A stretch of DNA of 64,000 bases, from the NCBI RefSeq assembly GCF_050410775.1, contig NZ_CP191229.1; one strand, given 5' to 3'. This DNA comes from Erwinia sp050410775 (GTDB lineage: Bacteria; Pseudomonadota; Gammaproteobacteria; Enterobacterales; Enterobacteriaceae). Positions 52,610 through 60,242 of the stretch are shown here, piece by piece. The notes beneath the pieces were generated by a model. That model was not told the origin of the DNA. It made no database searches and saw nothing but the letters and a program-made list of their open reading frames with translations. A program made the position numbers and the translations under genes. How positions within the stretch are numbered: the stretch's first letter is position 1; every line of letters begins with the position of its first letter.

Positions 52610-53105
52610 CTTAACTGAAATATTAGATGCGGCTAATGTTCTCATAGAGAAAATGAATAACTATGCGCCAGCCTCTAACAAAAACAATGAATTTAGAGCA
52701 GATCTTGCTGGTTTGCTTGTCGTCTCGATTTCCTCTTTATATGAAAACTGTATCAAGGAAATAATTCTTGATTATGCATTAAGACATCACCAGCAATTTG
52801 CAGCGTATACATCTAGAAACTATGAGAAACTCAACAGCAAAATAAGAGTGGATGATTTAAATAAGCTTGCAAAACTTTTTGACGATAAAGTTCATCAAAA
52901 ATTCACTAAAAACCTCAAAAGAATTCGTCAACGAACAGAAAGGTGGGCAGGAAAGGATATAGTAGGTAGCTATAATCAAATACTTACTTGCCGCCATAGT
53001 TTTGCCCATGCTGGAGAAAGAACAACTACGATTGAGGAAGCTGCGCTGAATCATAGAATTGCATGCCAAGTTATTTACGCGTTTCATAAATCTTTTTCCA
53101 ATTGA
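52596..53105 (+). CDS. HEPN-domain protein (MAE_28990/MAE_18760 type), probable RNase effector
   Basis: A 169-residue, largely helical protein carrying the HEPN Rx4-6H motif as R133-x4-H138 (CRHSFAH) near the C-terminus, and an N-terminal helix set with LVVSISSLYENCIKEII. HEPN proteins of this size are typically metal-independent RNases used as toxins or abortive-infection effectors. ATG 52596 lies inside the DUF262 gene, implying coupled, stoichiometric expression. A terminator follows. The pairing with DUF262 points to a two-gene defence or toxin-antitoxin unit; function untested. Confidence 0.83.
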   Translation: MERSDLTEILDAANVLIEKMNNYAPASNKNNEFRADLAGLLVVSISSLYENCIKEIILDYALRHHQQFAAYTSRNYEKLNSKIRVDDLNKLAKLFDDKVHQKFTKNLKRIRQRTERWAGKDIVGSYNQILTCRHSFAHAGERTTTIEEAALNHRIACQVIYAFHKSFSN

Positions 53106-53109
53106 ATTC

Positions 53110-53129
53110 CGGCCCATCAGGGCCGTTTT
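53110..53129 (+). terminator. Terminator after the HEPN gene
   Basis: CGGCCC-atca-GGGCCG-TTTT directly behind the HEPN stop, between the cargo unit and the convergent portal gene. Confidence 0.7.
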
Positions 53130-53136
53130 CAATACA

Positions 53137-54162
53137 TTATTCTAATTCATATTTCTTGAAATCTATTATTTCAGTTCCTAACCATCTATTAATCTCTTTC
53201 ACCCTTTTTTGCAATGGCGTCAGCTCATTCCTCACAAACACCTGAGAAGCTTTCACCACATCACCAAAGCCGCCCGCATTGTCCGGGATAATCCCCATCA
53301 TCTGCGGCGGGACGCGGTGAGCGGCCAGCAGGTCATCGCGGCTGGCTTTTTTGATATTGAAAAAATCGTCTTTCGTGGCGACTTCACTCAGTGGCAGAAT
53401 TTTGATGCCGTCCGGCTTACCGTTGGGTGCGTACATGAACAGGTTGCGGAAATTACCCACGCCTTTTGTATCGCGCAACGCCTTGCGCAACTGCTCAATA
53501 TCGCTACTGCTCTGCGCCGCGTCTGTCATGTACAGGATATAACCCGCGTGCGCGCCGTTCTGGTAATACTTGCGGCGGTAAAACGTTGCCGCTTCATTCA
53601 GCCAGGCAGAGTTGAGCGCGCTGAGATATTCAGGCAGGCCATAAATTTCCTGATCAACGTCCGGCTCAAGCAGCTGGAAGATGCTCCCAGGTTCAAACCG
53701 GTGCGCGTCCTGCCAGTCGTTGATAAACCAGTAAACGTCATCCTCAACCCCACGCCTCGTATATTTCGCCGGTGAGCACTCTATCCGGAACCCGTCGCCC
53801 AGCGCATTTTTTCGCAGCTCCGGGAAGACATTTCCAAACGTCAGATAGTCCAGGATGATGCGGCTGAACTCCTGCTGGCTGAGCATCGGGTGCGGTATGT
53901 AAGTGGACAATAAAATATTGCGCTTCACGTAAATGGGCGAGCTGTGATGAACGGCAGCGCGCAGGCTCTTTGCCAGTCCGTGAAAGCTGACCGGCGGCTC
54001 GTACCAGCGCCCGTTGTTGATGCACTCGGCATAATCCAGAATATCGCGCTTATCCAGCACCGGGATCGGTTCGCCAAAGCTGAACGCCTCGGTATGCTGC
54101 GGGGCTGGCTGTACCGGCTGAGACTTATTTTCAAATGCCCTGCGGCCCCTGAGCTTACTCAT
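53137..54162 (-). CDS. Phage portal protein (P2 Q-like)
   Basis: A 341-residue portal, near the 344 residues of P2 Q. Recognisable segments: AFSFGEPIPVLDKRDILDY, SRIILDYLTFGNVFPE, VPPQMMGIIPDNAGGFGDV and ELTPLQKRVKEIN. The first ATG of the frame (54207) would add 15 residues; ATG 54162 (MSKLRGRRAF) overlaps the upstream small gene and is preferred. Intact, though capsid genes are gone, so it is probably useless to the element itself. Confidence 0.9.
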   Translation of the reverse strand: MSKLRGRRAFENKSQPVQPAPQHTEAFSFGEPIPVLDKRDILDYAECINNGRWYEPPVSFHGLAKSLRAAVHHSSPIYVKRNILLSTYIPHPMLSQQEFSRIILDYLTFGNVFPELRKNALGDGFRIECSPAKYTRRGVEDDVYWFINDWQDAHRFEPGSIFQLLEPDVDQEIYGLPEYLSALNSAWLNEAATFYRRKYYQNGAHAGYILYMTDAAQSSSDIEQLRKALRDTKGVGNFRNLFMYAPNGKPDGIKILPLSEVATKDDFFNIKKASRDDLLAAHRVPPQMMGIIPDNAGGFGDVVKASQVFVRNELTPLQKRVKEINRWLGTEIIDFKKYELE

Positions 54163-54343
54163 CTTTGCCACCTGAATCAGAAACTTCACCAGTGAAAGTG
54201 CATACAAAAAGTTTCCGGAAGCTTTCCGGTGAAAGCACCCCTTTCAGCCTGGCCCTGAGTTCTTTTATTTCGCCCTCATTCAGCTCAGGAAAAAAAGGAT
54301 TCAGCACGGTTATTTCCGGCGCACCGTGTCTGGTATTCATCAT
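54155..54343 (-). CDS. Small phage protein between terminase and portal genes
   Basis: A 62-residue protein (MMNTRHGAPEITVLNPFFPELNEGEIKELR...). Its start overlaps the terminase stop (TGATG arrangement) and its end overlaps the portal start, so the three genes look translationally coupled. I do not recognise the family; it is charged and probably cytosolic. Confidence 0.6.
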   Translation of the reverse strand: MMNTRHGAPEITVLNPFFPELNEGEIKELRARLKGVLSPESFRKLFVCTFTGEVSDSGGKDE

Positions 54344-55240
54344 CAGTAAAACCCCACAAAGTTTGGACTCTGGCCGCCGTCGGCGGCGGTGAGCGGTTCG
54401 TTTAAAAGCGCGTGCATGATTGCCCAGGCAACGTCAGCGTGGCTGGCCTCTTCACTGCGGCTGGCCTCATAGGTAGAACGGTTCCCGCTGGCGGTCATCG
54501 TTTTGCGGATAGCCATAAAGGACTGCGTGATATCGGTGTTGCCCGCGTCGTATTCCAGGCGCCCGCTGCTGATAGTGTCTTTGGCTTTGAGCACCACCAC
54601 GGTTTTCACCTCGGGCGAATACCGGATTTCCCGCGCTGCGGGGAAAAACTGCCTGACAAGCTGAAACACACCCTGGCCGATGCCGGTGGCGTCGATACCG
54701 ATATATTCAACGGTATATTTCTCCGTCAGCTCTTTGATGGATTTGGCCTGCGCGGCAAAGTTCATGCCCCGCCACTGGTGGCGCTCAAGCACGCGAAACT
54801 TGCCGCCCGCTACCAGCGGCGGGGCCAGAACGGCGCACCCGGCGCTGTCCCCGGTGTGGGACGGGTCATAGCCAATCCAGACCGGACGATAATCAAACGG
54901 GCGCAGCGCGTAGGGGTTGAAATCGGTCCACTCTTCCAGACTATCGATCATGCAGATCTGCAGCTCAGCGAACGGGAACACGCTGGCCTCATCATCCACA
55001 AATTCGCACATCAGCAGGTTCTGATATTCAGACGGGCTGTATTCAAGCGAGAGCTGGTCCAGGTCAAACAGATTGCAGCCGCCGGTCAGCGCATCCTCAA
55101 CGGTAACAATCTGCCGCCACTGACCGTCAGCGCACAGCGCGCCGCTGGCAAGGTGCGAGTGACTGAGATCCAGCTCTACCCGGTCTGCTTTGTTACGGCG
55201 TCCCTTGTTGGACAGCTCGCCGGACCAGAACGGATATCCG
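54343..55240 (-). pseudogene. Terminase large subunit (P2 P-like), 5' part deleted
   Basis: Only the C-terminal half of P2 gpP remains: the frame runs from GYPFWSGELSNKGRR near 55240 through QWRQIVTVEDALTGGCNLFD and MCEFVDDEASVFPF to the nuclease-type domain (WIGYDPSHTGD, YIGIDATGIGQG, SHADVAWAIMHALLNEP). The N-terminal ATPase with Walker motifs is missing, replaced at about 55240 by gene D sequence on the opposite strand. An internal ATG (55011) exists but would not restore function. Confidence 0.87.
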
Positions 55241-56300
55241 ACCCCGCCTTATCTCGTTATCACTGACTGACAATCGCGGCTTTGAGGCTGCCCAGTTAGA
55301 TATTGAGCTGGACGACGCCGACGGACAGATGCAATTACCCGTGCGGGGCGCGGTTATCACGCTGGCACTGGGCTGGGTAGGTTCGGCGCTTATCAGTAAG
55401 GGCAGTTATATCGTTGACGAAGTGGAGCATCACGGCGCACCGGATACGCTGACCATCAGAGCACGTAGTGTGGATTTTCGTGGCACGCTAAACTCCCGCC
55501 GGGAAAATTCATACCATGACACTACCTTGGGCGAAATCGTCAGCCAGATAGCGGAGCGTAACCAGCTCAAGGCCATGATTGCTGACGGGCTGTCCAAAAT
55601 CAAAATCAGCCATATCGATCAGACTCAGGAAAATGACGCCAAATTTCTGACCAGACTGGCGACGCTGAATGGTGCCGTTGCGGCGATTAAAGCGGGTAGG
55701 CTGCTCTTTATCAAACCCGGAAATGGACTGACCGTAAGTGGTAAACTCATACCTCAGATGACTATCACCCGACAGGATGGAGATCGGCACAGCTTCAGTA
55801 TTGCCGATCGTGGAGCTTACACCGGCGTAACAGCAAGCTGGCTGCATACCAAAGATCCCAAACCGAAAAAGGTGAAGCTGCAAAGAAAGAAGAAAGAGCA
55901 GCATCTGCGTGCGCTACAGCATCCAAAGGCGGTAAAAGCTAAAGCCACCACAACAAAAGTGCCTGAAGCAAAAGAGGGAGATTATCTGGCCGGTTCAGAG
56001 GATAGCGTTTTTTCTATTACCACTATTTACAGCACCAAAACCGCCGCCATGCGTGCAGCCCAGGCTACGTGGGAAAAGCTTCAGCGTGGGGTAGCAGAGT
56101 TTTCAATCACCCTGGCTATGGGCAGAGTAGACCTTTATCCGGAAACGCCTGTTGCCGTCCGTGGTTTTAAGTCAGTGATCGATGCGCAGCCGTGGATAAT
56201 TAGCAAAGTGGTGCACAACCTGAGCGGGAACGGTTATACAACGAGCCTTGTATTTGAGGTGCTTTTATCGAACGTTGAGTATGAACAGGAAGATTATTAA
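55241..56300 (+). pseudogene. Late control/tail protein D (P2 D-like), 5' end deleted
   Basis: The frame enters from the deletion point reading RLISLSLTDNRGFEA, equivalent to about residue 33 of P2 gpD, and continues to the normal end (NVEYEQEDY). Landmarks: LPVRGAVITLALGW, VDEVEHHGAPDTLTIRARS, HIDQTQENDAKFLTRLA, a Lys-rich stretch (KVKLQRKKKEQHL). D forms a tail hub-like component. About 32 residues and the start are lost; an ATG at 55329 could start a shorter product of 323 residues. Confidence 0.87.
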
Positions 56301-56381
56301 ACTAAAAATTGCAAACTAAATCTTGATTATACAAAATGCATTTAGCCCCGCTCAGCTTATTACTTTCAGGTTGGTGACTTC

Positions 56382-56600
56382 ATGATGCATTGCCCGCTTT
56401 GTCAGAACGCTTCCCATGCCCGATCTAGCCGCTACATCTCAAAAGAGACAAAAGAACGGTACCATCAGTGCCAAAATATCAATTGCGGTTGCACATTCAA
56501 ATCACATGAGAGTATTGCTGGAATCATTATGCAACCGGGGCAAGTTACCAAAGCCCCGCCCCACCCTGAGCGCGGACAGTCTCAACTTCCCTGGCTCTAA
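56382..56600 (+). CDS. ogr: Ogr/Delta-type late-gene activator
   Basis: A 72-residue zinc-finger activator: MMHCPLCQNASHARSSRYI then CQNINCGCTF. The pattern C-x2-C...C-x4-C matches P2 Ogr (MFHCPKC... by memory), which binds the RNA-polymerase alpha subunit and turns on late phage promoters. In this element the late operons it would serve are deleted. Start at the first of two adjacent ATGs, aligning with Ogr. Followed by a strong terminator. Confidence 0.92.
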   Translation: MMHCPLCQNASHARSSRYISKETKERYHQCQNINCGCTFKSHESIAGIIMQPGQVTKAPPHPERGQSQLPWL

Positions 56601-56605
56601 AGTTA

Positions 56606-56625
56606 ACCCGCTTCGGCGGGTTTTT
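56606..56625 (+). terminator. Terminator of ogr
   Basis: ACCCGC-ttcg-GCGGGT-TTTT directly after the ogr stop: canonical hairpin with UUCG loop. Confidence 0.92.
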
Positions 56626-56707
56626 CATGTATGAATTCTGAGAAACAAACATTGAATACTGGTTTTACATACAGTAATTTTACTGTTTTTGTTACTTAGG
56701 GGTGATG

Positions 56708-57763
56708 ATGGCAGTTCGTAAGCAAAAAGACGGTAATTGGCTTTGCAAGTGCTACCCTAATGGCCGGGAAGGAAAGCGTATCAGGAAGCAGTTCAGGACA
56801 CGCGCCGAGGCTACGGCATTTGAAAACTTCCAAATGGATGAGGCTAAAGCAAAGCCATAGTTAGGAGAAAAAGAAGACCGCCGAAAGCTCAGTGAGTTAA
56901 TCAGTCTCTTGTATCGGCTGCATGGCTGTTCTTTAGGTGATAAAAAGGGTCGCCTGGGTAAGTTGCACATTATTTGTCGCGGGTTGGGTGATCCTGTTGC
57001 GACTACGATAACGGCAAAAGATTGGGCACATTACCGTGAAAGGCGATTGAGTGGATTAATCGAGAACGGCTATAAGACCAGTGAGAAATCCCTGAAGGTT
57101 AAAGTTGGTACAGTAAATCGCGAACATTGTTTTCTTCGTGCAGTTTTCAACGAGTTGGAGCGCCTCGGGGAAATCACCTACCCTAACCCGCTCAAAAATA
57201 TTCGTGAGTTCGACGAACCTGAAAAAGAAATGTCCTAGCTTACAGAAACACAAATATCCAGCTTATTAACTGCATGCGATCTACATGATAATCCTGAGTT
57301 AACTCTCATAGTCAGAATATGTCTTTCAACGGGCGCTCGCTGGAGTGAGGCTGCGGGACTTAAGGCCTGCCAGATATCCCCCAACAAAATTACCTTTATC
57401 AATACCAAAGGCAAAAAGAAACGCACAGTACCGATTGGGGATGAACTTTATAACGATCTTAAAGATAAGGAAGGTTCGTTCTTTTCCGAATGCTATCGCC
57501 AGTTTTATCGAGTCATTAGATTAGCTGCTATTGAATAACCAGAAGGCCAAATGAGCCATGTACTGCGGCACAGCTTCGCCAGTCACTTTATGATGGCCGG
57601 AGGCAATATTGTTGTTCTGCAACGCATTCTGGGGCATTCAGATATTCGCGTGACAATGCGTTATGCCCACTTTGCCCCCGATCACTTGGAAGAAGCAATC
57701 AGCAACAATCTACTGGCAAGAATGGCGCGAATGATTGGCGGCAGAGGTTCTTACAGGGGATAA
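56708..57763 (+). pseudogene. Phage tyrosine-recombinase integrase with three nonsense codons
   Basis: Read through its stops this is a 351-codon P2-type integrase: MAVRKQKDGNWLCKCYPNGR at the N-terminus, core-binding domain, first catalytic Arg in LSTGARWSEAAGL, then HVLRHSFASHFM (HxLRH box), LGHSDIRVTMRYAHF with the nucleophilic Tyr. Stops in one continuous frame: TAG 56858, TAG 57236, TAA 57536. The frame is otherwise undamaged. It lies between ogr and attR, in the ogr direction; P2 has int on the other side of att. The element is therefore immobile unless helped in trans. Confidence 0.88.
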
Positions 57764-57829
57764 CACGGTATAACAGGAAGGGATATAACTTGTTGATTTT
57801 TCTGTAACTTGTTGATTCTTAACACCAAA

Positions 57830-57931
57830 CAAAAAAAGACCGAAGACGAGTCCTGTCTTCGGTCCAGGGGAATGGCTCTTTTCAGGGAGCCTTGCGCTAA
57901 AAGTTGGCATTATTGAAGGCAATGTTGCCTT
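57830..57931 (-). ncRNA. sdsR: Small RNA SdsR (RyeB)
   Basis: On the reverse strand, from about 57931, AAGGCAAC..., then ATGCCAACTTTTAGCGCAAGGC and the terminator GACCGAAGACAGGAC/TCGTCTTCGGTC with seven T; this agrees with E. coli/Salmonella SdsR over its conserved middle and 3' end. SdsR is a very abundant sigma-S-dependent, Hfq-binding RNA that represses ompD, mutS, tolC and others. The prophage integration core is exactly its terminator 3' part, which is preserved. The antisense partner RyeA (SraC) could not be delimited. Bases 57932-58116 contain no gene; the sdsR promoter lies there. Confidence 0.88.
57831..57847. repeat. attR, right copy of the attachment core
   Basis: AAAAAAAGACCGAAGAC, overlapping the U-tract and descending stem of the sdsR terminator; pairs with the copy at 42832-42848 (one mismatch). 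The broken integrase gene ends 67 bases to its left. Confidence 0.8.
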
Positions 57932-58116
57932 GCCCTTTAAAAGGTAGTACAGCGGCGGCGGTTTTCCAGCCAGGTATTACCCGAGGCGGCTAAAGATGCC
58001 AACTTTGTGAGCGTGGCGGAATAAACGGGATTGGGAAGTTGCAGGAGAAATAGATAACTTACTGCCCGTTCTGGCAAAAGCCTGGAAAAGCCTTTGCCAG
58101 AAGGAAAAGAAAGCAG

Positions 58117-58464
58117 TTAAGAGGATGAGTCACACAGTTTCTGCGCGCGTGCAATTACCGGCGCCAGGCTTTTCTTCTCGCCGGGATGCTGAGGATCCTC
58201 GATCTGGATCACGCTGACTGGCTGGCCCTGAGTCTGACCGCTTTTGATCAGCGCGGCGGCGCTTTCATTCAGCGGATACTGCATCAGCGTGGCGGGATTG
58301 ATCACAAACAGCGCGCCCTCTTTGGTACAGGTCAGCATCACTTCTTCACGATTGAACGCCCAGTTATCCCTTCCCATCTCAAAACGGCTGACGGTAATAA
58401 TTTGCGCTGCCAGGGCGCTGGTGCAAAAACTCATGGCAAGTATCAGTGTAATCAGTTTCTTCAT
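58117..58464 (-). CDS. yebY: YebY, secreted DUF2511 protein
   Basis: A 115-residue periplasmic protein: signal peptide MKKLITLILAMSFCTSALAA, then the DUF2511 domain (ITVSRFEMGRDNWAFNREEVMLTC) with two cysteines likely to pair (LTC and KLC). Third gene of the yobA-yebZ-yebY unit; its presence with copC/copD-like genes suggests a role in copper handling (inference). Confidence 0.92.
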   Translation of the reverse strand: MKKLITLILAMSFCTSALAAQIITVSRFEMGRDNWAFNREEVMLTCTKEGALFVINPATLMQYPLNESAAALIKSGQTQGQPVSVIQIEDPQHPGEKKSLAPVIARAQKLCDSSS

Positions 58465-58518
58465 GGTTATTTCCTGGGTCGGTAGAGAACCTGCATCGCA
58501 GGCAGTAAAAAGGGTTAA

Positions 58519-59400
58519 TCAGGCTGGCTCCAGCGTGGCGAACAGGCTGACCAGCAGTAATACGCCACCCGCCAGTATCAGCTCGGCACAGGTGGCGCGT
58601 ACAAATTGATGAGCGGCGTTGGTGCCGCTTTGCTGAAAGCGCGGAACCAGCCAGTAGCGGTTCCAGAGGGCCACACCGCACATCACCGCTACCAGCACGG
58701 TTTTAAGCAGCAGCAGCTGACTGTAAGGCTGAAAGCTGGTGGGCGGCCAGTCGGGCAGAATAATCACGGCGTTGATCAGCCCACTGAGCACCACCAGCGC
58801 CACGGCCAGATGGCCGAAGCCTGAGAAGCGCATTAGCGTACGGATGGCGCCCTGGCGCAGCGGCGGATGCCGGGTATCCGCCATGACGAAAAGCACTGGC
58901 AGTAGCCCGCCCGCCCAGAATGCCCCCGCCATCAGGTGCACCGCCTGGTTAGTTCGCTGAAATATACCCGGTACGCCGTCAAGCAGGGTCGCATGGCCGG
59001 TAAAGGCCAGTCCGATCAGCTGCGCCGCTGCGCTGAAAAGATATATTCCCTGCCGCGCTCTGCCGGACAAGGCCAGCGCCATGACGCCTGTTAAGGCCGC
59101 CGCAAGCTGCCACTGCCAGACCACGCCGAAATGCGTTTGCAGTACCGCCTGCCAGATCGCTATGCGGAGAACATCCTGCCAGCCGTCGCCCATCAGGCCG
59201 GTCTGCGCCGCCAGCAATAACAGGGCACTGACCAGAGCGACAATGGCGCTGCCGCCAGCCAGCAGGCGGAATCGCCGGGCGATATGCTGAGCGTAGGGCT
59301 GGGGCGCCAGCAGCACCGAAAAGAGGCTGCTGCCCGCCAGCGTCATCAGCGCGGAAAAATGCACCCAGCGCAGAAGGACATATATGAGGCTGAGGGACAT
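58519..59400 (-). CDS. yebZ: CopD-family copper resistance membrane protein YebZ
   Basis: A 293-residue inner-membrane protein with about eight TM helices and the conserved histidines of CopD proteins (LRWVHFSALM, FTGHATLLDGVPG, VHLMAGAFWAGGLLP). It is thought to move copper across the inner membrane together with CopC. Its ATG lies one base after the yobA stop, so the two are coupled. Confidence 0.93.
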   Translation of the reverse strand: MSLSLIYVLLRWVHFSALMTLAGSSLFSVLLAPQPYAQHIARRFRLLAGGSAIVALVSALLLLAAQTGLMGDGWQDVLRIAIWQAVLQTHFGVVWQWQLAAALTGVMALALSGRARQGIYLFSAAAQLIGLAFTGHATLLDGVPGIFQRTNQAVHLMAGAFWAGGLLPVLFVMADTRHPPLRQGAIRTLMRFSGFGHLAVALVVLSGLINAVIILPDWPPTSFQPYSQLLLLKTVLVAVMCGVALWNRYWLVPRFQQSGTNAAHQFVRATCAELILAGGVLLLVSLFATLEPA

Positions 59401-59401
59401 T

Positions 59402-59773
59402 CTATTTCACGCTGAAACGGTAGTTCCCTTTGGTTTTATGACCATCAACTGAAAGCACATGCCACTTCACCTGATAATCCCCGCTGGCTAATGGCTTTTC
59501 GAGCGGGACGATCAGCTGATTATGCTGCTTCGGCGCACGCTCCGCTTCCGTCAGCGGCATCGGCTGCTGCGCTTTGTCGAGCACTTCAACGCCGCTGAAG
59601 GCGGGCTCGATATCTTCCGAAAAGGTGAGCGTCAGCGCCTGGGGTGAGACCTCCATGGTGGCATTTGCTGCCGGATACTGGCTTTTCAGATGCGCATGTG
59701 CCAGCGCCTGCTGGGAGGAAGCGGCAGCCATCACAGCCAGCGTCAAAACCATAGAAAACTTACGCGTCAACAT
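59402..59773 (-). CDS. yobA: CopC-family periplasmic copper-binding protein YobA
   Basis: A 123-residue periplasmic protein with a signal peptide ending QQALA-HAHLKSQYPAAN; the mature N-terminal His starts the Cu(II)-binding brace. The CopC fold segments (LTLTFSEDIEPAFSGVEVLD; YQVKWHVLSVDGHKTKGNYRF) include the second ligand set (Asp, His near 112-114). First gene of the leftward yobA-yebZ-yebY unit. Confidence 0.94.
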   Translation of the reverse strand: MLTRKFSMVLTLAVMAAASSQQALAHAHLKSQYPAANATMEVSPQALTLTFSEDIEPAFSGVEVLDKAQQPMPLTEAERAPKQHNQLIVPLEKPLASGDYQVKWHVLSVDGHKTKGNYRFSVK

Positions 59774-59929
59774 CGTATTATCCTTATCTGAGCAGCTCGC
59801 GTGCTGCGTGACGCGGCAAGAATACTCCGCTTAAAATAGCGTGTCGAGCCGATCGGGGCGTTACCGCACGGGAGACTTGCGAAATCCCATTAACTCCTTT
59901 ATTTTTGCGGCGACTAACGGGAGAGAATC

Positions 59930-60160
59930 ATGCACTACAACCTGGCAGAACTGCCTCAGGATGAGAAAGACAAGGTGAACGTTGACCTGGCGGCGGCAGG
60001 CGTGGCCTTTAAGGAGCGCTACAATATGCCGGTGGTGGCCGAAATGGTGGAGCGTGAACAGCCTGAACCGCTGCGCGACTGGTTTCGCCAGCGTCTGGCT
60101 CACTATCGCCAGGCATCACTGAGCCTGTCCCGCCTGCCTTATGAACCCCGGCAAAAATAG
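59930..60160 (+). CDS. holE: DNA polymerase III theta subunit HolE
   Basis: A 76-residue subunit that stabilises the epsilon proofreading subunit in the polymerase III core. Sequence MHYNLAELPQDEKDKVNVDL with VAFKERYNMPVVAEMVEREQP matches E. coli theta. GGGAGAG precedes the ATG. Divergent from yobA. Confidence 0.96.
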   Translation: MHYNLAELPQDEKDKVNVDLAAAGVAFKERYNMPVVAEMVEREQPEPLRDWFRQRLAHYRQASLSLSRLPYEPRQK

Positions 60161-60242
60161 TCCTGTTTTCCCTTTCTTTTCTTGTTTTTCCCTGCCGCTT
60201 CGGTTGAGATAGCGGCTTACGCACCTATCCGCAGGAGAACCT

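Larger units (their letters stand above)
42832..57847. mobile_element. Defective P2/186-like prophage inserted at sdsR
   Basis: Bounded by a 17-bp direct repeat (16 of 17 identical) whose right copy is the terminator end of sdsR. Content from left: cargo genes, CI, Cox, CII, Fil, small early genes, dam (frameshift), replication A (two stops), SOS box, cos, DUF262-HEPN cargo, portal Q, a fragment of terminase P fused by deletion to a 5'-truncated D, Ogr, and an integrase with three stops. All capsid, tail and lysis genes are gone. It cannot excise or replicate by itself, but its repressor and cargo are intact. Cargo segments are visibly AT-rich against the host. Confidence 0.9.

Noticed and set aside
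54412..55266. 284-codon forward frame opposite the terminase fragment
   Set aside because: It is the complement of the terminase C-terminal half, which has clear family motifs; the forward frame has none.
48599..57538. Stop-codon reassignment or readthrough to explain in-frame TAA/TAG in gpA and integrase
   Set aside because: Host genes use all three stops normally and the dam frameshift and P-D deletion show plain decay.
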